From NCBI RefSeq assembly GCF_011761185.1, contig NZ_JAAOYM010000001.1, positions 868,001 through 932,000 of the forward strand: a stretch of 64,000 nucleotides of DNA, read 5' to 3'. The notes under the pieces are model-generated. The model was not told the origin of the DNA and made no database searches. It saw nothing but the letters and a program-made list of their open reading frames with translations. Every line of letters begins with the position of its first letter. The first letter of the stretch is position 1. This document shows, piece by piece, positions 9,453 through 17,969 of this stretch. The position numbers were made by a program, and so were the translations under genes. This stretch comes from Saccharomonospora amisosensis. GTDB lineage: Bacteria > Actinomycetota > Actinomycetes > Mycobacteriales > Pseudonocardiaceae.

Positions 9453-10346
9453 TCACCCGCAGCCCTGAAGTCCGGAATCCGGAGGCTGAGCAGACAGCCC
9501 CGACTCACGATTTTTCGCTACCCTGCGTGACCGACTCGGCGAGTCCGGACGCGCAGTCAGACCCAGCCGGGCGGTGGCGGCACCGGTGGTCGGATCGGCC
9601 TCGTCGACCGGCTCGGCGGTCTCCGACAGCCAGATCGCGAGTCGCTGTTCGGCCCGATGCCGGGCGCGTTGGACTTGCGCGTAGGTCACGTTGTGAGCGG
9701 CGGCCCACTCCGAGAGCGTGACCTCGTCCAGCCGGGTGTCGCCGATCAGCGCGGCTTCGGTCTGGGTCAGAACTCCGACCGCGACCGCCCGCGCCAGGAC
9801 CAGATCCGGATGTCCGGACGGCGGCTTCGGCTCGGACGATCGAAACCCCGGCGCCTTGGGCGTGGGCCCGTCGAGCGCGGCGATCAGTGCGCGGTGCCCG
9901 GCGCGGTAGGCCGCCCACCGCAGGCGGATCATGATCCGCCCTTGATCGAGATCCACGGTGTCGAGTGCGTCCAGGAACCCGCGGAGCACTTCTGCGTGGA
10001 TGTCGGTCGGGTCGCCGACGTAGTGCGCGGTCAGCCGCGCTGCGATCGGGATCAACGTGGGCAGCGCCAGGCCGACCGCGACGATCGTCCACGTGGCTCC
10101 TTGCAGGCGGGACTTGAGGATCACGTGCGCCCAGACCTCATCCCACGTCGTGCGCGGGCAGTCGGGACGCAAGAGCAAGTCCCGCAACTCGTCGACCGGG
10201 ACGTCACGGTCGGGCAGGTGATCGAACAGACGGCCGTCGACGACCACCGGATGCGGCCCGACGGTCAGCCAGCGGAACGACTCGCGAGCAGTGTCGAGCG
10301 GGTTGCCCTGCCACTGTTCGTGACCGCCATCAGCTGTGTAGTCCAT
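9453..10346 (-). CDS. Sigma-70-like regulator of the transfer operon
   Basis: A 297-residue protein. Residues about 45-165 are helical and resemble a divergent sigma region 2; residues 205-250 contain a region-4-like helix-turn-helix (EVTLSEWAAAHNVTYAQVQR, then ARHRAEQRLAIWL). The remaining C-terminus is low-complexity. ATG 10346 is preceded by GGAGG at 7 nt. It is the first gene of the leftward operon and 45 nt upstream of the pilin gene, which suggests that it switches the operon on. No anti-sigma gene is adjacent. It could instead be a DNA-binding protein that only resembles sigma factors. Confidence 0.6.
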   Translation of the reverse strand: MDYTADGGHEQWQGNPLDTARESFRWLTVGPHPVVVDGRLFDHLPDRDVPVDELRDLLLRPDCPRTTWDEVWAHVILKSRLQGATWTIVAVGLALPTLIPIAARLTAHYVGDPTDIHAEVLRGFLDALDTVDLDQGRIMIRLRWAAYRAGHRALIAALDGPTPKAPGFRSSEPKPPSGHPDLVLARAVAVGVLTQTEAALIGDTRLDEVTLSEWAAAHNVTYAQVQRARHRAEQRLAIWLSETAEPVDEADPTTGAATARLGLTARPDSPSRSRRVAKNRESGLSAQPPDSGLQGCG

Positions 10347-10856
10347 CGGTTGCCTCCTTCCAGACGGCGAATGCGGACGCCGTCGAGGAGGCCATGCGAT
10401 GAACAACACACCGCACGGTTCGTGCACGCCAAATGCTTAAAACGATCTCCTTGTTCGTGACCAAGAAGATCAACAGCGCCAAGCCTTCTAGATCATCAGG
10501 CAGGCGCACGACATGGGCTCTGAGCTGCGACGTTAGTCAGCTCTTGTTCCTGTCTTGTCAGCGGCGAGCAGGTTCGGAAGCGGAACAACAAAAAAGATCT
10601 CGACGAATTCTGACGATCATGGAAGTCCGCGCGAGTGGATCACTATCCGCCCAGTTTCACCGCTGAAAGACGATCACATGTGGCCTCGCTCTGACACCGA
10701 GCCACTGGCCTGGCGAACCACGAGGGTCACCAGGCGTAGCTGCACCGCCGGTCGACAGCGTCGAGGAAATCAGTTCCAAGTCGGCTGTCTGCTCAATGCC
10801 CTCGCGGCGGACTTCAGGGGCGTCCTTGACACCTACGACCGATCGAGGAGCCCCTG
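10347..10856. promoter_or_regulatory. 510-bp divergent intergenic region of the element
   Basis: This region separates the leftward transfer operon from the rightward methyltransferase cassette and must contain promoters for both. About 10430-10640 is clearly richer in A/T than its surroundings. Short frames here have no ribosome site or recognisable protein, so I call no gene. I could not resolve a convincing -35/-10 pair, and no long repeat of origin type is visible. Confidence 0.5.
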
Positions 10857-11693
10857 ATGGCATCCACACCCACCTCGACAGGCGCACCCGCTCGCGCCAG
10901 CCGAGGCGACCCCCATCCACCGAACGCTCAACCCGCCACCGACCCAGGTGGCCCGCACACCGACACGGCACGGTCCAGCCGGGGAAGGCCGTTCGCCACC
11001 GTCTGGGTCTGCCCGGTAGACCCACCGTTCCGGATCAACGATGTCGTCGCCGCGGCGATCCGCACACTCGTCACCAGCTACACCCAGCCCGGCGATCGCG
11101 TCCTACTCGCCATCCCGTCTCGCCCCGGCCCCCGGCATCGACAGGACCGACTCGTGGAGATGGTTCTCCGCCTCGGCCGCGGGGCCACGATCCCTGCCAC
11201 CCCGCACCCCCGAGACGATCACTCCACCACCGAGGCCGGGCTATGCCGGCCCCCGAAGTCCGAGGCCGGCCCCGGACCCACCGACCCGGACACGACGGTC
11301 TCGATCCCGGCCGAGACGATCACTGGAGTCGACCGCGCGAGGCCGCCGAAGGACCGCTTTGCGTTGATCATCACCACCCAGCCCGCGCGGCACGAGGACG
11401 CGGACTCGATCATCGACTGGGCTGACCATCTCACCGACTCGGGCACCCTCATCGCGGTTACGCACAGTGGCCAACACGGGAGTCTGTCGACCACTGCCTC
11501 GCCCTCGGTTGTCCGTTCCGCGGCCCTGGCCGGACTCGCCCTGACTGATCGCCTGGTCCTGCTGCACCAGGAACCGACTGCCACGCCTCCGGCCACCGAC
11601 CGGGATCGGCGACGCCTCGCCCTCGGCGCCCACCGCCGCATCCACACCGACGCCCTCGTGTTCACCACCAGCCGCCCCGGAGGTGCCGCATGA
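10857..11693 (+). CDS. Hypothetical protein, methyltransferase-like fold without catalytic motif
   Basis: A 278-residue protein with a disordered, Pro/Thr-rich N-terminal 45 residues. The rest has alternating strands and helices: FATVWVCPVDPPFRINDVVA, GDRVLLAIPS, DRFALIITTQPA, then SGTLIAVTHSGQ. This spacing is reminiscent of a Rossmann-like SAM methyltransferase (strand 4 in ALIITTQPA, strand 5 in TLIAVTHSG), but there is no (D/N/S)PPY and no GxGxG motif. ATG 10857 follows GAGGAG by 7 nt. It overlaps the next gene by 4 nt (ATGA). I do not recognise a named family; the fold suggestion is inference. Confidence 0.6.
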   Translation: MASTPTSTGAPARASRGDPHPPNAQPATDPGGPHTDTARSSRGRPFATVWVCPVDPPFRINDVVAAAIRTLVTSYTQPGDRVLLAIPSRPGPRHRQDRLVEMVLRLGRGATIPATPHPRDDHSTTEAGLCRPPKSEAGPGPTDPDTTVSIPAETITGVDRARPPKDRFALIITTQPARHEDADSIIDWADHLTDSGTLIAVTHSGQHGSLSTTASPSVVRSAALAGLALTDRLVLLHQEPTATPPATDRDRRRLALGAHRRIHTDALVFTTSRPGGAA

Positions 11694-12484
11694 ACCAGCA
11701 CAACACCCGGCCCGCCAGCGTGTGGGACACCGGCCGCACCAGCACCCGCCAGCAGCTCAAGGACCGCTACATCGGCGCCACCCGCAGCGACGGCGCGCTC
11801 ACCCCGGTCATCGCCCGGCACATCATCGCCACCTACACCGGTGCTGATGACACCGTCTGCGACCCCAACCCCGGCGCCGGGATCGTGCTCAGCGAAGCAG
11901 TTCGTACCGGACGGCACGCCGTTGGTATCCAGCCCCAGCGCCGGTGGCAGTCGGCCTGCGAGGCCAACCTCGACCTCGCCCGGCTGGCCGGTCCCACCGG
12001 AACCGCCACCATGCTCGACGGCGTCGACGACCCGCGCGCCGCCGACCTGCCCGGGGCGATCGACCTCGTCCTCACCGGGCTACGGCACACCCCCACAGCG
12101 GACCCGACCAGAGTGCTCGTCCGGCTCTACGACACCCTCAATGCCGTCGCCGACTGGGTCTGGCCCGGCGGGCACGTCATCGTCACCTGCCGCCCCTGGC
12201 GACGCCACGGACGCCTGATCGACCTCCCCGGCCAGATCAGCGACGCCGCGGACGCCATCGGTCTCGTCCCTGCCGATCACTGCATCGCCCTGACCGCTCC
12301 CATCCGCGGCAATCAAGTACGGCCCCGCGTAGTCACCCGGGCGGTAGGCACCAACGACGACACCGACGAGCACGGCCAACCGCTCGCCCGAGCGGCCCAC
12401 GTCGACGTGCTCGTCTTCCGGGTTCCCCACACGCCGGCCGACGCGATCGCGGCGGCTTGCGAAGTGAGGAGGGCCGCCGCGTGA
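11690..12484 (+). CDS. DNA-methyltransferase-like protein with a degenerate active site
   Basis: A 264-residue protein. Near residue 58 is a good motif I (CDPNPGAGIVLSEAVRTGRH), as in DNA N4/N6 methyltransferases. The expected motif IV is at about residue 124, but DLVLTSPPY is replaced by DLVLTGLRHTP, so the catalytic (S/N/D)PPY is gone. Strand 5 (GGHVIVTCRPW) is retained. SAM may still bind, but methyl transfer is unlikely. It overlaps its neighbours by ATGA and GTGA, so all three genes are translationally coupled. Possible roles are a specificity or regulatory partner of the intact methyltransferase, or a decayed duplicate. Confidence 0.65.
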   Translation: MNQHNTRPASVWDTGRTSTRQQLKDRYIGATRSDGALTPVIARHIIATYTGADDTVCDPNPGAGIVLSEAVRTGRHAVGIQPQRRWQSACEANLDLARLAGPTGTATMLDGVDDPRAADLPGAIDLVLTGLRHTPTADPTRVLVRLYDTLNAVADWVWPGGHVIVTCRPWRRHGRLIDLPGQISDAADAIGLVPADHCIALTAPIRGNQVRPRVVTRAVGTNDDTDEHGQPLARAAHVDVLVFRVPHTPADAIAAACEVRRAAA

Positions 12485-13554
12485 CGACCTCCTCCGGCCT
12501 CTACTACCGCGACCCCCACATCCAACTCCACGTGGGCGACGCCACCACCGTCCTGGCCACGCTGCCTGACGGCTCGGTGGACTGCGTGGTGACCTCCCCG
12601 CCCTACTGGGGACTCCGCGACTACGGCACCGCGACGTGGATCGGCGGTAACCCCCGCTGCCAGCACACGCTCGGCACCACTCCCCATCAGCGGCGATCGC
12701 CGAAAGCGACCTACCCCGCCGAAGCGACCAGAAACGGTGAGAAACGATGCCGCCGCTGCGGCGCCGTCTGCCAGGACTTGCAATACGGCCATGAACCCAC
12801 GCCAGAGAAATATGTCGAGCAATTACGACGAGCATTGTCCGAGGTCTGGCGAATTCTCGCCCCCGAGGGCACGGTCTGGCTCAATCTCGGGGACAGTTAC
12901 AGCTCCAACAGTGACGGATATGTATGTGCTCGCCGCGGTAATCCACGCCAACCGTCCTATCGCCCGGCCGCGGTCGTTTCCCACAAGAGTCTTGTCGGCA
13001 TGCCCTGGCGAGTCGCCTTCGCACTCCAAAACGACGGCTGGATCATTCGCAACGCCATCGTCTGGCACAAACCCAACGGGATGCCAGAATCAGTTCAAGA
13101 CCGATTGTCCTGTCGTTACGAAATGCTGTTCCTTCTAGTGAAGCAACAGCACTACTTCTTCAACCTCGACGCCATTCGGGAACCGTACACGGCCGATCGT
13201 CCGCTTCGCCGGAAAACACACTACGGCGGCAACAAAGACAACACGATCAAAATGTACTGGACCCCACAAGCAAAGGGAAAGAACCCGGGCGACGTCTGGT
13301 CGATGTCCACCAGGCCCCTCCGGGAAGCACACTGCGCACCCTTTCCGATTGACATGCCCCTGCGCTGCATTGCTGCCGGATGCCCCGAAGACGGACTCGT
13401 CCTCGATCCATTTTCCGGAGCAGGCACGACCGGGCTAGCGGCACGCCAACTGAACCGGCAATTCTGCGGTATCGATCTCCGCCCCGATTACCACGACATC
13501 TTTTTGAATCGTCTCGCCGATCAGAATGGCGAGATCTGCAACACCGCAGCGTGA
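12481..13554 (+). CDS. Site-specific DNA methyltransferase (beta-class, N4-cytosine or N6-adenine)
   Basis: A 357-residue protein. Motif IV, TSPPYWGLRDYG, is near residue 38 and motif I, DPFSGAGTTG, near residue 309: a beta-class order. Between them lie Cys/His residues (CQHT then CRRCGAVC) that look like a zinc-binding insert, EPTPEKYVEQL, and a WLNLGDSY strand, as in phage-type orphan methyltransferases. No restriction endonuclease is adjacent, so it is probably an orphan enzyme protecting the element or marking its DNA. The start is GTG 12481, overlapping the upstream stop. From about 12790 codon use becomes A/T-richer than in neighbours, a sign of separate origin. Confidence 0.88.
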   Translation: MTTSSGLYYRDPHIQLHVGDATTVLATLPDGSVDCVVTSPPYWGLRDYGTATWIGGNPRCQHTLGTTPHQRRSPKATYPAEATRNGEKRCRRCGAVCQDLQYGHEPTPEKYVEQLRRALSEVWRILAPEGTVWLNLGDSYSSNSDGYVCARRGNPRQPSYRPAAVVSHKSLVGMPWRVAFALQNDGWIIRNAIVWHKPNGMPESVQDRLSCRYEMLFLLVKQQHYFFNLDAIREPYTADRPLRRKTHYGGNKDNTIKMYWTPQAKGKNPGDVWSMSTRPLREAHCAPFPIDMPLRCIAAGCPEDGLVLDPFSGAGTTGLAARQLNRQFCGIDLRPDYHDIFLNRLADQNGEICNTAA

Positions 13555-13626
13555 GACAGGTCGTGCGCACGTTCGAAAGCGGCGTGTGCGCGCCCGTATC
13601 ACGATCTGTCAGAAAAGGGAGGAAGG

Positions 13627-14280
13627 ATGAGAAACACACAAAAAGACGAGCCTGGTCGTCCGAGCTGGTTGGAACGTCTCCGGCACAAGCTCGACGAGGC
13701 CGACATCGCCGACATGCAGATGCGTCTGGACCAGCCGCCCCGGCAGGTGCGCACGTATCACCAGGCATTGGCTCGCCGATCCCAACTCGTTCTCGTGCAG
13801 CGAGTCCGCGAAGGCCAGTGGCTCGGTGCCGCACCGTACGGCTATCGCCGCGTCTCGCAGACGGCTGGGGACGACTCGGCCGGGCGGGAACAGCGATACC
13901 GGCTGGTCGTCGACCACAGTCGCGCCGACGCCGTGCCGGTGATCTTCGACTGGTACGTGGGCCAACGGATAGGAATCAGCGCGATTGCCGCTCGACTGGC
14001 CGGTGACGTGGACCGGTATCCAGCACCGCTCGACCAGCGAACCGGCCGACAGCGATACTGGACCGTGTACACGGTCAGGACGATCCTGACGAATCCGGCC
14101 TATCTCGGCTACGCCGTGTGGCGCCGCCGTTGGCACGGCCGAGTCCAGCCGCGAGAGCACTGGATCTGGTCGGACGGACCAAGCCACCCAGCCTTGGTGG
14201 ACCCGGACCTGTTCTGGACCGCGTACGACCTGGCCTCCAGGCCACCGTGGCTCACCGCAGCGCTGGCCAGGACACGGTGA
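13627..14280 (+). CDS. Recombinase-domain protein lacking the serine resolvase catalytic domain
   Basis: A 217-residue protein resembling the middle domain of large serine recombinases (Recombinase, PF07508): RVREGQWLGAAPYGYRRVSQ, VIFDWYVGQRIGISAIAARL, and WTVYTVRTILTNPAYLGYAVWRRR. The N-terminal resolvase domain with its catalytic serine is absent, and so are the zinc-ribbon and coiled coil. ATG 13627 has GGGAGGAAGG in front, so it looks like an intact short gene, not a simple 3' fragment. It may be a DNA-binding accessory or directionality factor; stand-alone copies occur in actinobacterial elements. It cannot cut DNA by itself. Confidence 0.7.
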   Translation: MRNTQKDEPGRPSWLERLRHKLDEADIADMQMRLDQPPRQVRTYHQALARRSQLVLVQRVREGQWLGAAPYGYRRVSQTAGDDSAGREQRYRLVVDHSRADAVPVIFDWYVGQRIGISAIAARLAGDVDRYPAPLDQRTGRQRYWTVYTVRTILTNPAYLGYAVWRRRWHGRVQPREHWIWSDGPSHPALVDPDLFWTAYDLASRPPWLTAALARTR

Positions 14281-14361
14281 TCGCACGAGATCCAGCCGGC
14301 GAGCGACGGTGGCCGAACCGGTGGGGCCTCAACAGCTCGATGTTGAGGCACCACCGCCATC

Positions 14362-15150
14362 TCAAGCCGCCGCTGTCACCGCAGTCGACCAACTACCGCG
14401 CCTGCGACCATCGGTGACTTGGCCGGCCACCGGGTACTCGTCGCGAACACGCCCCACCAGCGCACGAGCGCGCGTCGAGCTGACCCCCAACTTCTCCCGC
14501 AACTTGGCCGCAGGAATCGGCCGACGATGCGCCGTCCAATACTGCGCATCCGCACGCCGCGCGGCCTCCATCAGATCAGGCTCCTGCATGTCCCCGGACA
14601 CACCAACTGCCGACGACTCGCCAACATCGGCATCCGCCACCTGGTCCTCGTGCAGCGCGGCCACAGTCGAGCTCTGCGCCTGGAATCCTTCGCGAATGCG
14701 AATTCGATGGATTGCCTCCAGCAACCGCGGTGCGGTCTCTGACCAGCCCATCAACAACAGCGGCCCCACGCTGTCGAATGCCGCCTTCCCGTACTGGCCA
14801 GCCATGATCGGCTCGGCAGTGTTCAGCGCGAGCGTCACCACGCACGACGCGATCAACAGCCGCTGGATCGGTGCCATCTCCGCAGCCGATGCACCGTGCA
14901 CCGCGAGGAACCGCCGTGCGAGCAACAGCCCCACGACGGACAGGTCCACTGCCGGGCCAACCAACGGCGCGATCCACGGCGGGACCCCGAGCCGAAGCCC
15001 AAGCCCCCAGCAATTCCCGAACCCGAAAAGGAACGTCAACCCGGCGATCAACGCGACGGTGATCGTGATCGCTCGGACCGTGGCTTCCGCCTCAGCCGAG
15101 GACGTGACCGGATGCCCAGAGGACGAACGAGCCACAGCCGAAGTCGTCAT
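14362..15150 (-). CDS. DUF2637-like membrane protein with C-terminal helix-turn-helix (Spd-like)
   Basis: A 262-residue protein. Four hydrophobic helices fill residues about 25-130 (ITVALIAGLTFLFGFGNCWG and LLLARRFLAVHG among them), as in DUF2637 proteins of actinobacterial plasmids, some of which are linked to spreading or excision functions. The C-terminal part (about residues 195-250) is soluble and includes an HTH-like stretch (IPAAKLREKLGVSSTRARAL). It converges with the recombinase-domain gene. The function is uncertain. The ribosome site is weak, so the start is approximate. Confidence 0.6.
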   Translation of the reverse strand: MTTSAVARSSSGHPVTSSAEAEATVRAITITVALIAGLTFLFGFGNCWGLGLRLGVPPWIAPLVGPAVDLSVVGLLLARRFLAVHGASAAEMAPIQRLLIASCVVTLALNTAEPIMAGQYGKAAFDSVGPLLLMGWSETAPRLLEAIHRIRIREGFQAQSSTVAALHEDQVADADVGESSAVGVSGDMQEPDLMEAARRADAQYWTAHRRPIPAAKLREKLGVSSTRARALVGRVRDEYPVAGQVTDGRRRGSWSTAVTAAA

Positions 15151-15914
15151 CGCCGACCACCCGCCATCGGCCGACGTGGCTGGCGTTGGAGCGGCTTGAT
15201 CGTGATCTCAGGGCCTTCGGCCAGCACCAAAGAGTTCGAATTGTGCGACGTTAGGTCCACCACAGGGTTGTTACTACAACCCCGACCTATATCGATGCCC
15301 AGAGCAGGAGGGCAACCCCTGAGGTTGGATCGTCACTCGCTGCGCGGGTGGCGCTCTTCTGCGTTCAGAGGGCGCTTGTCGCGATCGTCCTCGCGGGCGC
15401 CGGAACGTGCCCGCGTTGTAGGGGTAGAAGATCGCTTTGGTTGAGTAGGCGCCGTTGCAGCACCGGTAGAGCTGGTAGGCGGTAGCCGGGAGTCTGACGG
15501 CGGGCTTGCCTGGATGAGCCGGGCGCTGTGGTGAGGTCGGTGCCGGCCATGTCGAGTGGCTGGGTGAGGTGCCGTCGTTCGCGTTCTGATGTCGCGGAGT
15601 TCGGCTTTGACTCTCGTTACGGGAGCCTGCAGCTGGTGGATACGGGGCCTGGCGGAGGATGGCTCGGATCCGCACCTCAGCGGTGACGCCATCTTGGTTG
15701 CGCGCGCGGCGCATCCCGGGTGGTCAGTTCGGGTGTGCCGGCCTGGGAGGTTGGGAACGTGATTGGCCGCCGGGTGCGCGGCGTGGTCGCGGAGCACTGT
15801 TGTCCTGATCCACACCGAACCCGGCGGCCTGCCTCAGACCAAGCTCGTCCGTTCGGGTTTGCGACGTTCACAACCCGTGTCTTAACGGACAGCCTCGGTT
15901 GCCGCGCTTGCGAC
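15151..15914. other. 764-bp region without a clear gene; likely boundary of the element
   Basis: Several overlapping frames are open on the minus strand (about 15274-15815), but none has a ribosome site, and the best-looking pieces (for example VTRVKAELRDIRTRT) are split between frames, which suggests a decayed gene I cannot name. A small hairpin GGGTTGT-TACT-ACAACCC lies at about 15265-15282. No tRNA gene or IS end is visible. The position between the element and a chromosomal phoD makes this the likely attachment region. Confidence 0.4.
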
Positions 15915-17492
15915 TCAGACTCGCTCGGCGCCGGGGTGGCCGTCGCTGATGCGGAAGGTCGCGCGGTTGCGGATCGGCGCGCCGCGCTTGGTGACGTGGT
16001 CGACGATGCGGTAGTCGGCGATCCACTCGGTGGGTGTGAGGGTGTTGCGCACGTATCCGCGCCGGCGGTTGATGAACTTGATGTGCGGATTCTCGGACAG
16101 TTGAACGGCATCGCTGTCGCGTTGGTCCACGCCGTCGCCGCCGCTGGAGATCGAGGTCCCGACCAGTTCGGTAGCCACGGTGGCGGATGCCGGGTCGTTG
16201 AAGTCGGCTTTGACGTCACAGACGTAGCTGGCGTGCACGTCGCCGGTGATAACGACGGGGTTGCTGGTGCCGGACGCGGCGAGGTGGTCGCGGACCGCGT
16301 CGCGCTCGACCCGGTAACCGTCCCAGGCGTCGTTGCTGAAGTTGGTGCCCGAGCCCGCGACGAAGTCGCGCTGTGAGAAGAACACCTGCTGGGCGAGTAC
16401 GTTCCAGCGGGCGGTCGGTCCCCCGGTCTGCTCGAACAGCCACGCCTTCTGCTCGGCGCCGAGGATCGTACGACTGGGGTCGTGGCGCTCCGCGTCACCT
16501 ACCTGGTCGCTGCGATACTGCCGGGTGTCGAGCAGGTAGATGTCGGCCAGATCGCCGAAGGTGAGCCTGCGGTACATGTGCACGTCAGGGCCGATTGGGC
16601 GTTGTGCGCGTCGCATCGGCATGTGCTCGTAGTAGGCCTGGAACGCCCTCGCGCGTCGTCGCCGGAACACTTCTGGGTCGGCGTCGGGTTCGTTGTCCGG
16701 CTGCGAGATGTCGCTTGCCCAGTTGTTTTCGACCTCGTGGTCGTCGAACACCATCGCCCACGGGAACGCCGCGTGCGCCGCCTGCAGGTCGGCATCGGAG
16801 CGGTACTGCGCGTGCCGCACCCGGTAGTCGGCGAGTGACCAGATCTCGGCGTTGGGCACGTGACCGCGGCCCAGATCGCCCTGCGCGTCGCCTTCGTAGA
16901 TGTAGTCACCGAGGAAGGCGACCAGGTCGAGGTCCTCTTCCGCCATGTGCGCGTAGGCGTTGTAGAAGCCTACCGGGTAGTTCTGGCAGCTGGCGAACGC
17001 GAACGCGAACCGGTCGAGCCGGGTTCCGGGTGCGGGAGCCGTCTTGGTTCGGCCGACGGGGCTGATGGTCCTCTCGGCGCGGAACCGGTAGAAGTACTCT
17101 CTTCCCGGCTGGAGCCCGGATAGTTCGATGTGGACGGAGTGGCCCGCTTCCGGCTGTGCCAGCGACTGGCCCGCCGCCGCGATCCGGCGGAACTTTTCGT
17201 CCGTGGCGACCTGGTACTCCACCGAGATGGGCCGGTCCGGCATGCCGCCCCGGCCGTCCGCCGCGAGCGGGTCCGAGGCCAGCCGAGTCCACAGCACGAC
17301 GCCGTCAGGCCACGGGTCGCCGGAGGCCACTCCGAGCGTGAACGGTGCCTGTGCGATCGACTGGGCACTCGACGTGCGCGCGAAAACCGACATCGATCCG
17401 AGCATCGAAGCACCAAGTGCGGCGGTTCCGGCAAGGACTCGGCGACGCGACGCGGACAGTGACGACAGGAATGTTCCGTCGTGATCGGGCAT
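15915..17492 (-). CDS. phoD: PhoD-type alkaline phosphatase, Tat-exported
   Basis: A 525-residue, full-length protein. It has a Tat signal (ASRRRVLAGTAALGASMLGS, about residues 14-45), an Fn3-like N-terminal domain (FTLGVASGDPWPDGVVLWTR through LQPGREYFYRFRAE), then the metallophosphatase domain with FASCQN, FLGDYIYEGD, VFDDHEVENNW and VITGDVHASY, the Ca/Fe ligands of the PhoD family. It hydrolyses phosphomonoesters and diesters outside the cell to release phosphate. ATG 17492 follows AGGAGG. It faces away from the PhoX-like gene across a shared 477-bp intergenic region, so joint control by phosphate starvation is plausible. Confidence 0.93.
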   Translation of the reverse strand: MPDHDGTFLSSLSASRRRVLAGTAALGASMLGSMSVFARTSSAQSIAQAPFTLGVASGDPWPDGVVLWTRLASDPLAADGRGGMPDRPISVEYQVATDEKFRRIAAAGQSLAQPEAGHSVHIELSGLQPGREYFYRFRAERTISPVGRTKTAPAPGTRLDRFAFAFASCQNYPVGFYNAYAHMAEEDLDLVAFLGDYIYEGDAQGDLGRGHVPNAEIWSLADYRVRHAQYRSDADLQAAHAAFPWAMVFDDHEVENNWASDISQPDNEPDADPEVFRRRRARAFQAYYEHMPMRRAQRPIGPDVHMYRRLTFGDLADIYLLDTRQYRSDQVGDAERHDPSRTILGAEQKAWLFEQTGGPTARWNVLAQQVFFSQRDFVAGSGTNFSNDAWDGYRVERDAVRDHLAASGTSNPVVITGDVHASYVCDVKADFNDPASATVATELVGTSISSGGDGVDQRDSDAVQLSENPHIKFINRRRGYVRNTLTPTEWIADYRIVDHVTKRGAPIRNRATFRISDGHPGAERV

Positions 17493-17969
17493 GCGATGCC
17501 TCCTGAGTCAAGTGCGCCACTCGGGTAGTCCGAGCGGTGCCAGTGGTCGCCACCATCAGCTCACGCGGAGTGAAACCGGACCACCATCAGCAGGTGAACA
17601 CTCATGGGACAGAAGGGGGACGCGAAAAGGTGTCACGACACGGATCGTCAACTGCTTGCCGCGAAAGGGTCAGTCGGCGACCGGTTGACCGGTGTAGTCG
17701 GACTCGATGAACTGGTTGAGCAGGCCAACGAGCTGGGCGAGGAGGAGGGGCATCGAGGTCGACTGGGGGACCACGGCCCGTCGCCGGTTTGGTTCTTACG
17801 GCGGTACCGCGCCCGCACGAATTCGTTCCGTGAATGGTTGCGTCGATTCGGAAAACCATTTACCGAAGTGATGGCGCGCGTTCATTCTTGGTCTGCGGCG
17901 CTCGTCAGATGGTGCCCGTACGTTTCGGTGTCGTTCCCTTGTCTCTGCTCGAATATCTGGAGGAACGTC
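17493..17969. promoter_or_regulatory. 477-bp divergent region between phoD and the PhoX-like gene
   Basis: No supported gene lies here: the open frame that extends the PhoX-like gene upstream to 17604 lacks a signal peptide and a ribosome site. Isolated matches to PHO-box half-sites occur (GGTGAAC at about 17593, GTGAAACCGG at about 17570, GTTCATTC at about 17880), but I see no clean 11-bp direct-repeat array, so the regulatory claim is weak. Confidence 0.4.

Larger units (their letters stand above)
1..15150. mobile_element. Integrative conjugative element or integrated plasmid (right-hand part)
   Basis: The segment holds a complete set of T4SS-like genes on the minus strand (pilin-like, VirB6-like, PrgI/VirB3-like, VirB4-like, VirD4-like, peptidoglycan hydrolase), a replication-relaxation protein, a DNA methyltransferase cassette, a recombinase-domain protein and a DUF2637 membrane protein. 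None of these is a housekeeping gene, and the next genes to the right are chromosomal phosphatases. The methyltransferase gene (12.5-13.5 kb) uses noticeably more A/T-ending codons than its surroundings. The left end lies outside the window. The right end is probably within 14.3-15.9 kb; I see no tRNA or clear att repeat there. No relaxase or intact integrase is visible, so they must lie to the left or be absent. Confidence 0.8.

Noticed and set aside
10433-10666. 77-codon plus frame in the divergent region
   Set aside because: No ribosome site and composition unlike coding DNA of this genome.
15233-15243. AGTTCGAATTG as a tRNA T-loop marking the integration site
   Set aside because: No flanking T-stem or acceptor stem can be built.
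17540-17900. PHO boxes between phoD and the PhoX-like gene
   Set aside because: Only scattered half-sites; no regular 11-bp direct repeats, so not called as a feature.
17604-17969. N-terminal extension of the PhoX-like gene
   Set aside because: No ribosome site; the Tat signal begins at 17970 behind GGAGG.
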